From positions 1,550,001-1,614,000 of the forward strand of contig NZ_CP157428.1 in NCBI RefSeq assembly GCF_041021895.1: 64,000 nucleotides of DNA, read 5' to 3'. This document shows positions 48,912 to 58,332 of this stretch, one piece after another; position 1 is the first letter of the stretch, and each line of letters opens with the position of its first letter. This DNA is from Acinetobacter sp. XH1741 (lineage in GTDB: Bacteria > Pseudomonadota > Gammaproteobacteria > Pseudomonadales > Moraxellaceae). The notes under the pieces are model-generated. The model did not search any database and was not told the DNA's origin. It saw only the letters and a program-made list of their open reading frames with translations. Made by a program: the position numbers and the translations under genes.

Positions 48912-48926
48912 GATTTGCAAAATAAA

Positions 48927-49382
48927 ATGTGTGTGCATAGAAATATTTATACTATTTTTACAGCGATGGTTATGTTTTATAGTGGGTATGTGCAGGCCTA
49001 TGATTTTTTTCAACCAGAAAATGATTCTACTTTACTAGATACAGATCAGTTGTTAGATCACTCAGATTTGAACTTGGAACAAAGGCGTTTAGCCATTGAG
49101 CATGATAATGAAGTTAATAACTATAATGTGCTCAAAAACGAATTTTATTCAAATGAGCGTTGGGTGATTTATAATTATACAGCCTATGATACAGGGCAAC
49201 TTCACAACAAAAACATCCATGGTTTAACGAATCATATTAATATCCAAGATTTATCCATTTCAGTTGGGTATGGAGTTAATTATAGTGTTAATCCAAAACT
49301 GAAAATTGGCTATGAATATATTTCGAGTTTTCCTTATGATCGAGGTCAGCTCATACGATTTTTTACGATCTATTTATTCTGA
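48927..49382 (+). CDS. Uncharacterised exported, outer-membrane-like protein
   Basis: A ~151-residue protein with a signal peptide (MCVHRNIYTIFTAM... to VQAYD). It has a charged Leu/Asp-rich middle and a C-terminal beta-strand-rich part (SISVGYGVNYSV, KIGYEYISSF) ending in Phe, as outer-membrane beta proteins do. No ribosome site is clear, and the frame also opens at TTG 48915. It starts just 16 bp after the urease operon terminator. Function unknown. Confidence 0.65.
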   Translation: MCVHRNIYTIFTAMVMFYSGYVQAYDFFQPENDSTLLDTDQLLDHSDLNLEQRRLAIEHDNEVNNYNVLKNEFYSNERWVIYNYTAYDTGQLHNKNIHGLTNHINIQDLSISVGYGVNYSVNPKLKIGYEYISSFPYDRGQLIRFFTIYLF

Positions 49383-49455
49383 AATACAAAATTAAAATAA
49401 TCGCATTCAAATAAATAGATCAGGTAAATTAATTCGTCATCAAAATGCTACATGA

Positions 49456-50001
49456 TTAAATTTTCTGATAAAGCCCTGCATGGACTGTACCAGCTTTAGT
49501 GGTTTTAACTTGTTGCCATGATGCAGGAAGTTGAAGCTGAGATAAATCTCGGTCAGCCTCAACATAAATGTATCCATTCTTTTTAATGTGTGAATCTGCC
49601 AAGTGGGCAAGCTCTTGCCATAAATCGAGACTATAAGGTGGATCTAAAAAAACTACATCAAACTGTTCTTTTAAGCGCGGCAAAGCTTGTTGAGCAGTTG
49701 CATTGACTAAATGACAATTCTGCGCTTTTAGTAATTGAATATTATCTTTTAAAAATTGTGATTGGGTCTTATCGGGTTCAATCATATAAACAGATGCGGC
49801 ACCACGCGAAAGTGCTTCAAAACCTAAAGCACCAGAGCCGGTGCAGATATCGAGAACCTGAGCGTTTTGGATGTCCCACATGAGCCAGTTAAATAACGTT
49901 TCACGGACACGATCTGGGGTTGGTCTTAAACCCTCAATACTGGCAAATGGTAAAACGCGTCTTTTCCATTCGCCTCCAATAATACGTAATTGATTTTTCA
50001 T
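49456..50001 (-). CDS. rsmD: 16S rRNA (guanine-966-N2)-methyltransferase RsmD
   Basis: A 181-residue SAM-dependent methyltransferase. The SAM loop is LDICTGSGALGFEALSRGA and the catalytic motif DPPY is in VVFLDPPYSLDLW. The N-terminal LRIIGGEWKRR and TPDRVRETLFNWL segments are RsmD-specific. It overlaps the mrdA stop by one base (TAATG), so both come from one transcript. Confidence 0.95.
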   Translation of the reverse strand: MKNQLRIIGGEWKRRVLPFASIEGLRPTPDRVRETLFNWLMWDIQNAQVLDICTGSGALGFEALSRGAASVYMIEPDKTQSQFLKDNIQLLKAQNCHLVNATAQQALPRLKEQFDVVFLDPPYSLDLWQELAHLADSHIKKNGYIYVEADRDLSQLQLPASWQQVKTTKAGTVHAGLYQKI

Positions 50002-52007
50002 TATTCATCAATCTCATTTGTAACAGGGGCTGCTTGAGGGGCAGAGGCTGCTGTGGTAGTCGTAGCCGCTGCTGGCGTAGAACTAGCAGTTTCACCACCA
50101 CTTGGGAGTTCACCTGGTTTAATTCCTGCTGTCATAAGACCACCATTGACTTGATGGTTGGCTGGACGAATCGGATTTTTATTGCGGGTTAATAACCAGT
50201 AATCAAATATAGGTTTAGCAAGTTGAGCTGCTGAACCACCATGACGACCATTTTCCCAAATGACAGCAATTGCAATTTCAGGTTTATCTGCTGGTGCAAA
50301 TCCGACAAAGAGACCATGGTCAAGTTGGCGCTCACTAAGAGCAGCTTCATTATAGCGCTTGCCTTGCGCAATACTTTTAACCTGTGCAGTACCTGTTTTT
50401 CCGGCAATTTGATAGAGCGATGTGCGAATACCACGCCCAGTACCTGATTGAATTACATCAATCATAGCATCTCGCATTTTTACCCAGTCTTCGTCTGTAC
50501 CATTGAAATTAATTTTTCCATCTGGTGCATTACGTACTGTAAATGGTTTAGCACCATGTGTTGCGCGTAAAACATGTGGCACCACATGTGAGCCATGGTT
50601 TGCTGTAATGGCAGTTGCCATAGCAAGCTGTAATGGAGTTGCAGTAAATGCACCTTGACCAATACTGACTGAAATTGTTTCACCCTTCATCCATTTAGTT
50701 TTGCGCGTACGCATTTTCCATTCAGGACTTGGGTATAAACCTTCACTTTCACTTGGTAAGTCGACACCTGTTTTTTGACCAAAGCCAAATTGACGCATCC
50801 ATTGGTTCATCTGGTCGATGCCCATTTGATTTGCCAAAATATAAAAATAGGTATCACAAGACATGATAATGGCTTTGTGCATGTTCACGATGCCGTGACC
50901 AGTTTTCTTCCAGTCACGGAATTTGTGAGAGTCGCCCGGTAAGTGGAAATAACCTGGATCGGAGATGGCAGTAGACCAATCGACAATACCATAATGTAAA
51001 CCACCCATTGCTTCCATTGGTTTAATGGTTGAGCCTGGCGGATACGCACCTTGAACTGCACGGTTATAAAGAGGTTGGTCTATGTTGTCGCGTAGAGAAC
51101 TATAATCTTTATGATTAATACCCGTCACAAATAAGTTCGGGTTAAAGCTTGGGCTTGAAACCAGCGCAAGAATTTCACCTGTACGTGGGTCTATTGCAAC
51201 GATTGCACCACGACGACCAGCAAGTTGCTGTGATGCAACGACTTGTAAACCATAATCTAATGATAAGTATAAGTCGTTGCCACGTGTTGGGTCTTTACGA
51301 CCTAAATGCCGCAAAATATTACTATGGGCATCTGCTTCTACAGATTCATAACCAGGTGTTCCATGAAGTAGATCTTCATAGCTTTTTTCTACGCCAATTT
51401 TACCAATCAGGTTTGTGCCAGCGTATAAGTCTTTATCAATACTTTTTAATTCTTTATCGTTAATACGACCCACATATCCAATAACATGACCAAACAATTC
51501 GCCATGCGGATAGTAGCGTGTCATCTGGGTTTCAATTCTAACCCCAGGGAATTTGTACTTCACCTCACTAAACTTGGCAATATTTGTCTCGGTTAAGTTG
51601 AGCTTAATTGCCACACGTTCAGTTTTGCGAGCGGTTTTAATACGACTTTTAAAACGATCTACATCTTCTTGAGAGAGTTCTAAAATGGGCTGTAATTGCT
51701 CAACAACCGTATCAACATTCTCAACGTCTGCTTTACTTAATGTTGCAGTAAAAACCGGGTAATTATCAGCAAGTAAAACTCCATTTCGGTCATAAATATA
51801 ACCACGAGCAGGAGGAAGGGGTTGTAAGCGAATACGGTTTTTATCCGATGCAGTCGAGAACTCATCGTAATGGAAAATTTGCAGATAAGCGTAGCGACTG
51901 GCTAGCACTAATAAGCAGATAATCACAAGCCCTACGGCAAAAAATATACGACCTCGATAAATGCGCTTTTCTTGCTGGATATCTTTTAAAGGAAAGTGCT
52001 GTTTCAT
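50001..52007 (-). CDS. mrdA: Penicillin-binding protein 2 (PBP2)
   Basis: A 668-residue class B transpeptidase of the elongasome, needed for rod shape and a beta-lactam target. It has a short cytosolic tail and one TM helix (~20-42), a pedestal/dimerisation domain (~60-240) and a transpeptidase domain with S-T-I-K (Ser326), S-C-D (383-385) and K-T-G-T (537-540). The last ~60 residues are a low-complexity Thr/Ala/Ser/Pro tail. It is followed by rsmD in the same operon. No rodA (mrdB) neighbour is present here. Confidence 0.96.
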   Translation of the reverse strand: MKQHFPLKDIQQEKRIYRGRIFFAVGLVIICLLVLASRYAYLQIFHYDEFSTASDKNRIRLQPLPPARGYIYDRNGVLLADNYPVFTATLSKADVENVDTVVEQLQPILELSQEDVDRFKSRIKTARKTERVAIKLNLTETNIAKFSEVKYKFPGVRIETQMTRYYPHGELFGHVIGYVGRINDKELKSIDKDLYAGTNLIGKIGVEKSYEDLLHGTPGYESVEADAHSNILRHLGRKDPTRGNDLYLSLDYGLQVVASQQLAGRRGAIVAIDPRTGEILALVSSPSFNPNLFVTGINHKDYSSLRDNIDQPLYNRAVQGAYPPGSTIKPMEAMGGLHYGIVDWSTAISDPGYFHLPGDSHKFRDWKKTGHGIVNMHKAIIMSCDTYFYILANQMGIDQMNQWMRQFGFGQKTGVDLPSESEGLYPSPEWKMRTRKTKWMKGETISVSIGQGAFTATPLQLAMATAITANHGSHVVPHVLRATHGAKPFTVRNAPDGKINFNGTDEDWVKMRDAMIDVIQSGTGRGIRTSLYQIAGKTGTAQVKSIAQGKRYNEAALSERQLDHGLFVGFAPADKPEIAIAVIWENGRHGGSAAQLAKPIFDYWLLTRNKNPIRPANHQVNGGLMTAGIKPGELPSGGETASSTPAAATTTTAASAPQAAPVTNEIDE

Positions 52008-52243
52008 ACGGATCGACTTAATGACATAGGGTGAGAAAAATAGCTGCTTATTCTAACGCAAGCGCACTTAAAATATTGCATAATTTTCAAAGTTTCAGTC
52101 ATGAAGCCAATTCGCTTTTTTGACTTTGCAGACAACAAAATTGTAGAGTCTTGTATATAAGAAGCAAAATAATTCTGCTAAAGTCTCTCATTCAATAGAA
52201 TAGGGTTGTTCTCACCATACGATTAGGGAAAATGGAGAAAATA

Positions 52244-52762
52244 ATGAGAAAAATTTATCCCTTACTTGCAGTTTTGACAATAAGTAGTTGGGCTCATGCT
52301 CAAGATTACTCATTTCTTCCAGAGGCAAAATTAGCAGATCATAAAGCATCTACTTGGAATGTAGGCGCAGGTTTTACTCAAAAGTTATTACATCTTAATG
52401 GTGAATGGGTAAATCCTTACGGAATTGCTTATGCAAAAGTGGGTGCATTTTTAAATGGTGATAAAACTGCCGGTGGACAAGTTGGATTTCGCTATCCTTA
52501 CTACCTGACTGGAACAGATAAAAATGGTTATTATATTGGCTTTTATGCAGGACACCTTGATAGCAAAACGGTAGACGGGGAGTCCAAATCTCGTTTAGGT
52601 GCTGGTGTCGATATAGCATATGTATTGTTGAATTCAGAAAGGATTAGTACTTTTAGTGTGGGTATTGGTGCAGCTGAAAAATTAACTGACCAAAATGGCG
52701 CTGTTGCTGCCGATACTAAACCACAAATTCAATTTTCTTATTCTTTAAGTTTTGGTTTATAA
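52244..52762 (+). CDS. Uncharacterised outer-membrane-like protein
   Basis: A 172-residue protein with a signal peptide (MRKIYPLLAVLTISSWAHAQ). Alternating aromatic/hydrophobic strands (YIGFYAGHLD, GAGVDIAYVLL, FSVGIGAAEKL, QFSYSLSF) suggest a small beta-barrel of about eight strands. GGAG upstream favours this ATG over one four codons earlier. Family unknown. It lies divergent from mrdA. Confidence 0.75.
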   Translation: MRKIYPLLAVLTISSWAHAQDYSFLPEAKLADHKASTWNVGAGFTQKLLHLNGEWVNPYGIAYAKVGAFLNGDKTAGGQVGFRYPYYLTGTDKNGYYIGFYAGHLDSKTVDGESKSRLGAGVDIAYVLLNSERISTFSVGIGAAEKLTDQNGAVAADTKPQIQFSYSLSFGL

Positions 52763-52823
52763 AACAAAGCAGTTTATCGTTAACTCGCCATAAACAGAGC
52801 ACAAATAAATACGAGAGTCTTAC

Positions 52824-54137
52824 ATGTTAGAGTACGTCAGCGGATTGTGGCAGACCTTTTTACACAGACCTGATTTTTGGGCCGTTTTAAGTATCATTCC
52901 AGTCACTGCCTTTGTCACATGGGCACATGTATGGATGGCGTTAAAAATGGTGTTTTACCCAATTAAGTTTTGGGGATTTCATCTGGGGCCTTTACCCGTT
53001 GGCTGGCAAGGTATTGTGCCACGTAAAGCTGGGCGTATCTCTGGAATTATTACCGATAATACTTTATCTAAATTAGGTTCTTTGCGTGAGTTTTTAGAGG
53101 CAATGGACCCTGAAGACATGGCGCGTATTATTGGTGAGCAAGTTGGATTTGAACTTGAGCATTTGATTGATGAGGTAATGATCGATCGTAATGCGGTGCT
53201 TTGGGAAAATTTACCTTATTCAATTAAACGTCGTATTTATGCTCAAGCGCATAAACAATTACCAGATGTGCTTAGAGAATTGGTGACTGAGCTGACCATG
53301 AATGTGGAGTCACTGGTTGATATGCGTGAAATGGTTGTCAGCCAAATGGAAGGTGACCGCCGTTTAATGGTACGTATGTTCTTAAAAGTTGGGCAAAAGG
53401 AAATTAACTTTATTTGGCATATTAGTGCCTTAATTGGGATGTTTTTCGGTATTTTCCAAATGGTGGTCTGGTTTGTGGTACCTTGGCACTGGACAGTACC
53501 GTTTTGGGCATCGATCTGGGGTTTTCTAACCAACTGGATTGCGATCTGGATGGTATTTAACCCAATTGAGCCGAATTATATCCGTTATCCGCAAATCTTT
53601 AGATTAACAAAAGATCGTAAATTCCCTTGGATTGTACCGGTTTTACGAATTGGCACCTATAATTTTCAAGGTGCTTTCATGAAGCGTCAAGAGGAAGTTT
53701 CTGAGGTCTTTTCAAGTGTAGTGACAGAAGATCTGATTACGTTAAAGTCGATTATGACAGAAATGATGTATGGTCCACGTAAGGACAAAACACGTCGTAT
53801 TGTTAAACGTCATATTAACGAAATCATGGAAACGCCACTTGTTCGAACATCTTTACAGCTTTCTTTGGGCCCAAGAGAGTATGCAAGATTAAAGACGGAC
53901 TTGATTGATCGTTCAATTGAAATTACGATGGGACCCGTATGTGACCCCGCACTCAATGCAAGCCGGGCACAGAAGATTTTTCAAATGTTTAAAGAGCGTA
54001 TTCGTGAACTAACACCCAAAGAGTTTCAGAATTTATTACGTCCGGCATTCCAAGAGGACGAGTGGATTCTTATTGTATTAGGTGGGGTAACCGGATTTAT
54101 TGCTGGTACAATACATTTGTTTGTAGCTTTCTTATAA
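52824..54137 (+). CDS. DUF445-like inner-membrane protein
   Basis: A 437-residue membrane protein. One TM lies near the N-terminus (~18-45), two in the middle (~200-250) and one at the C-terminus (~415-437), with long soluble helical parts. Two copies of a W-(I/M)-A-(I/L)-(W/K)-M-V-F motif (HVWMALKMVFYP and NWIAIWMVFNPIEP), each followed by a Pro-rich loop, are the DUF445 signature. Function not known. It lies 61 bp after the small outer-membrane protein gene. Confidence 0.8.
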   Translation: MLEYVSGLWQTFLHRPDFWAVLSIIPVTAFVTWAHVWMALKMVFYPIKFWGFHLGPLPVGWQGIVPRKAGRISGIITDNTLSKLGSLREFLEAMDPEDMARIIGEQVGFELEHLIDEVMIDRNAVLWENLPYSIKRRIYAQAHKQLPDVLRELVTELTMNVESLVDMREMVVSQMEGDRRLMVRMFLKVGQKEINFIWHISALIGMFFGIFQMVVWFVVPWHWTVPFWASIWGFLTNWIAIWMVFNPIEPNYIRYPQIFRLTKDRKFPWIVPVLRIGTYNFQGAFMKRQEEVSEVFSSVVTEDLITLKSIMTEMMYGPRKDKTRRIVKRHINEIMETPLVRTSLQLSLGPREYARLKTDLIDRSIEITMGPVCDPALNASRAQKIFQMFKERIRELTPKEFQNLLRPAFQEDEWILIVLGGVTGFIAGTIHLFVAFL

Positions 54138-54208
54138 TTCGACGTCGGGCAGGATCTATTGAAGATTAATGAGAGTTTTTCTGCCAGGCTTCATATTCAT
54201 TGTTTTAA

Positions 54209-54877
<669 letters not shown>

Positions 54878-54895
54878 TTTAATATTATTTGTGAT

Positions 54896-54922
54896 AATGA
54901 GCCCTCTTTGTGAGGGCTTATT
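54896..54922 (+). terminator. Terminator of adk
   Basis: 11-bp stem with one mismatch, GCCCTC/GAGGGC core, T-rich tail. Confidence 0.75.
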
Positions 54923-54948
54923 TCTTTTAATCAGTGCGGGAGATGGGT

Positions 54949-55128
54949 ATGAAAATCATTTTGATTTTGGTGGTATTGCTAAGTCTGGCACTATTATTAT
55001 TTTTGCTATATCAAAGTCAAAAAATGTTGCGTCATGTGCAGAAACAACAGGCTTTGGAAAATAAAAAAAATGGACGAGAACGTCAGCTACATCCCAAATT
55101 GCAGCATCTTAAAAAACCTCAGGATTAA
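54949..55128 (+). CDS. Small single-span membrane protein
   Basis: A 59-residue protein: MKIILILVVLLSLALLLFLLY is one TM helix, then a basic, Gln/Lys-rich cytosolic tail ending QHLKKPQD. GGGAG six bases upstream supports the ATG at 54949. Its stop overlaps the end of the convergent nth gene by four bases. Function unknown. Confidence 0.7.
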   Translation: MKIILILVVLLSLALLLFLLYQSQKMLRHVQKQQALENKKNGRERQLHPKLQHLKKPQD

Positions 55129-55811
55129 CTGAGGTCTTTGGTTGGAATTGCTTTTATAGCGCCAAATTCAAAGCGGTCAGGCCAGTTGCAGACATCTGAA
55201 ACCACGCATTCTGAGCATTTTGGTTTACGGGCGATACAACAGTAACGACCATGTAATATGAGCCAGTGGTGTGCATCTATAATAAACTCTTTCGGAATCA
55301 CCTTAACCAGACGGTGTTCAACCTCAAGTACATTTTTGCCTACTGCTAAACCAGTACGATTTCCTACACGGAAAATATGAGTATCGACCGCCATAGTCGG
55401 TTGTCCGAATGCTGTATTTAAAACAACGTTTGCTGTTTTACGTCCTACACCCGGTAAAGCTTCCAAGTCTTTTCTGTTATTTGGAACTTCGCCGTTAAAT
55501 TGCTCCATTAAAATCCTACATGTCTTAATGACATTTTCAGCTTTCGCGTTATAAAGACCAATGGTCTTTATATATTCTTTAAGTCCATCTACGCCTAAGT
55601 TGTAGATTTTTTCAGCAGTATTGGCGATAGGGTAGAGTTTATCCGTTGCTTTATTAACGCTGATGTCGGTCGCTTGTGCCGATAACATGACGGCAATTAA
55701 CAATTCAAACGGAGAAGAATATTTTAATTCGGTTTGTGGAGAAGGTCTTTGTTCACGAAGGCGTTCAAAGAAAATTTGAATCTGCTTTTTCGTCATATTT
55801 TTGACGGCCAT
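55125..55811 (-). CDS. nth: Endonuclease III
   Basis: A 228-residue DNA glycosylase/AP lyase that removes oxidised pyrimidines. The helix-hairpin-helix LPGVGRKTANVV includes catalytic Lys125; Asp143 is in AVDTHIFRVG. The C-terminal [4Fe-4S] ligands are in CCIARKPKCSECVVSDVC. AGGAGG precedes the ATG, which touches the rsxB stop directly. Confidence 0.96.
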   Translation of the reverse strand: MAVKNMTKKQIQIFFERLREQRPSPQTELKYSSPFELLIAVMLSAQATDISVNKATDKLYPIANTAEKIYNLGVDGLKEYIKTIGLYNAKAENVIKTCRILMEQFNGEVPNNRKDLEALPGVGRKTANVVLNTAFGQPTMAVDTHIFRVGNRTGLAVGKNVLEVEHRLVKVIPKEFIIDAHHWLILHGRYCCIARKPKCSECVVSDVCNWPDRFEFGAIKAIPTKDLS

Positions 55812-56603
55812 TCAGACCTCCTGTAATTGAGTGAGTTGTTGCTGTAGCTCTTCAAGCTGAAGGCGTTTTTTCACATCTTCGCGCACACTGAGCTGTTTTT
55901 CCAATTTTTTAATTTGTGTACGAATTTTAGCTAACTCAATTGTAGTTTTTGCATCAGTTGGCAGAGTTTCTTTAGGTTTCTCGATGAGTTCAATAGAAGG
56001 TAATTCATCAAGTGCCTGAGAAAACTGTGCAAACAGTTGAGTATCAATTTCAGCGCGTACGACAGGACCTTTGCGGTGAATGCGGCGTTTTTCTTCACGT
56101 TGAATATGTGCGTAGTAGCGCTGTCTTAAATCATTTTGTTCTACAGTACGCTGTTGTTCATTTGGTAGGGCTTGAGTGTCTTCGACCAAATCAATGCAAT
56201 CTACAGGACAAGGTGGAATGCATAACTCACAACCCGTGCATAGGTCGGTTAAGATGGTATGCATAAGCTTACCACTGCCAATAATCGCATCTACAGGACA
56301 AGCACTAATACATTTGGTGCAGCCAATACATTCATCTTCACGAATAATCGCTTTCATTCGCTGTGGGCGACCATCTGCTTGTACAGGCCATACGCTACTT
56401 TCAGCAGTGAGTGGAGGGCGATTTAATAGATTTGCCAGAGCATCGGCCACTGGCTGTCCACCAGGAACACATTTATTTGCATCTTCACCTTCGGCAATGG
56501 ACTTTGCGTAAGGTAGACAGCCGTCACGGTGTCCACACAAACCACATTGTGTTTGTGGCAATAACGCATCAATCTCGCGTATGAGAGAAATAGATGGATT
56601 CAT
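55812..56603 (-). CDS. rsxB: RnfB/RsxB-like ferredoxin (orphan)
   Basis: A 263-residue iron-sulfur protein. An N-terminal 4Fe-4S domain ([18 protein letters not shown]) is followed by two ferredoxin clusters ([15 protein letters not shown] at ~92-106 and [15 protein letters not shown]). A ~90-residue C-terminal charged coiled-coil-like tail is specific to this version. The N-terminal membrane helix of complete-operon RnfB proteins is missing, and no rnfA, C, D, G or E gene is nearby. It is directly followed by nth, the same adjacency as at the end of the E. coli rsx operon. Confidence 0.9.
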   Translation of the reverse strand: MNPSISLIREIDALLPQTQCGLCGHRDGCLPYAKSIAEGEDANKCVPGGQPVADALANLLNRPPLTAESSVWPVQADGRPQRMKAIIREDECIGCTKCISACPVDAIIGSGKLMHTILTDLCTGCELCIPPCPVDCIDLVEDTQALPNEQQRTVEQNDLRQRYYAHIQREEKRRIHRKGPVVRAEIDTQLFAQFSQALDELPSIELIEKPKETLPTDAKTTIELAKIRTQIKKLEKQLSVREDVKKRLQLEELQQQLTQLQEV

Positions 56604-56934
56604 AGAGGAAAATAGCTTGCTTAAAACGTTGGGATAATGAAGAAAAACCTAAGTAAGGTCAATGGATTTTAACGAATTTATTGGCTTTTTGATTGACCTA
56701 AAATGTAGCTAATATTGCACAATAATAGATCAATAAAAGTGAAAAGATAAATGACTATTTTTGATTTTTAGATAGTTTTTCTAAAATTAAACTTATGATA
56801 ATTAAGAAAAATAAAATAATTTAAAATAACTATTGTTAAAATTGATGGAAAGGGATTTAATATTTTGCTGCTAAATGATGCATTTTAAAATGTATTGCAC
56901 CAATTTAATTCATTACTATGCTGAGGACCGTGCA
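56604..56934. other. 331-bp non-coding region, rsxB / gdhA divergent promoters
   Basis: AT-rich intergenic region between divergent genes. The gdhA frame is open through its last 60 bases but lacks a ribosome site there. No clear operator or RNA fold is seen. Confidence 0.45.
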
Positions 56935-58278
56935 TTGAAATACAATAATCTGAATGAATTCCTGAATTACGTGCAAGCGCGTGATCCGCATCAACCTGAG
57001 TTTTTACAAGCTGTTGAAGAAGTCATGACAAGCTTGTGGCCATTTATTGAAAAAAATCCGGAATATGCAGAGCAGGGATTACTAGAACGTCTGGTTGAAC
57101 CAGAACGTGTTATTCAATTCCGTGTTTCATGGATGGATGATCAAGGCCAGACTCAAGTTAATCGTGCCTTTCGTGTTCAATATAATTCAGCAATTGGTCC
57201 GTTTAAGGGCGGTATGCGGTTCCATCCATCGGTCAACCTATCTATTTTGAAATTTTTAGGGTTCGAGCAAACATTTAAAAATTCACTGACCACTTTGCCA
57301 ATGGGCGGGGGGAAAGGTGGTTCAGATTTTAATCCTAAAGGTAAATCTGATGCTGAAATTATGCGATTCTGTCAGTCACTCATGATTGAACTGTATCGTC
57401 ATTTAGGACCAAACACTGATATTCCAGCAGGAGATATTGGGGTAGGTGCGCGTGAAGTTGGATATATGGCTGGCATGATGAAAAAGCTGAGTAATGACAC
57501 CGCTTGTGTCTTTACCGGTAAAGGAATTTCATTTGGTGGTAGCTTAATGCGTCCAGAAGCTACAGGCTATGGTACGGTTTATTTTGCAGAAGAAATGCTA
57601 AAAACACGTGGGCAGTCTTTTGCTGGTAAAACTGTTTCGGTATCTGGTTCAGGTAACGTTGCACAATATGCTGCCGAAAAGGCAATGTTCTTAGGTGCTA
57701 AAGTCGTTACCTTGTCAGACTCGAATGGTACAGTTTATGTAAAAAATGGCTTCACAGATGAATTGCTAGCTGAAGTCATGGAGCTGAAAAACGTTAAACG
57801 TGCTCGTATTTCTGAGTTTGCTTCTAAGCATGGTTTTGAATATTTCGAAGGTAAAACACCGTGGCATATTCCTGTAGATATTGCTTTACCATGTGCAACA
57901 CAAAATGAATTAACTGGCGAAGATGCCAAAGCTCTTATTGCTAATGGTGTCATTTGTGTAGCTGAAGGTGCCAATATGCCATCTACACTTGAGGCAGTTG
58001 AGCATTTTATTGAAGCTAATATTTTATATGCACCAGGTAAAGCATCTAATGCGGGTGGAGTGGCAACCTCTGGTTTAGAAATGTCTCAAAATTCGATTCG
58101 TTTAAGCTGGGCACATGCCGAAGTTGATGAACGTCTACATGCAATTATGAAAGATATTCATGCCAATTGCGTAAGATACGGTACGAAAGAAGATGGGACT
58201 GTAAATTACGTAGACGGAGCTAATATTGCAGGCTTTGTAAAAGTTGCTGATGCCATGCTTGCGCAAGGTATTTATTAA
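56935..58278 (+). CDS. gdhA: NADP-specific glutamate dehydrogenase
   Basis: A 447-residue enzyme aminating 2-oxoglutarate to glutamate. The motif PMGGGKGGSDF carries the catalytic Lys127, and VSGSGNVAQYAAEKA is the NADP-binding turn. The frame reaches back to ATG 56875, but family alignment begins at LKYNNLNEFLNYVQ. A TTG at 56935 has GAGGA seven bases upstream and gives exactly 447 residues, the E. coli GdhA length, so TTG is the likely start. Confidence 0.95.
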   Translation: MKYNNLNEFLNYVQARDPHQPEFLQAVEEVMTSLWPFIEKNPEYAEQGLLERLVEPERVIQFRVSWMDDQGQTQVNRAFRVQYNSAIGPFKGGMRFHPSVNLSILKFLGFEQTFKNSLTTLPMGGGKGGSDFNPKGKSDAEIMRFCQSLMIELYRHLGPNTDIPAGDIGVGAREVGYMAGMMKKLSNDTACVFTGKGISFGGSLMRPEATGYGTVYFAEEMLKTRGQSFAGKTVSVSGSGNVAQYAAEKAMFLGAKVVTLSDSNGTVYVKNGFTDELLAEVMELKNVKRARISEFASKHGFEYFEGKTPWHIPVDIALPCATQNELTGEDAKALIANGVICVAEGANMPSTLEAVEHFIEANILYAPGKASNAGGVATSGLEMSQNSIRLSWAHAEVDERLHAIMKDIHANCVRYGTKEDGTVNYVDGANIAGFVKVADAMLAQGIY

Positions 58279-58288
58279 CTACCGAAAT

Positions 58289-58320
58289 AAAAAATCCGAT
58301 GCAAAAGCATCGGATTTTTT
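58289..58320. terminator. Bidirectional terminator, gdhA / META lipoprotein
   Basis: 14-bp perfect stem 58289-58302/58307-58320 with AAAA loop, T6 on the plus strand and T6 on the minus strand. Confidence 0.92.
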
Positions 58321-58332
58321 TAGTTTAAAAAC

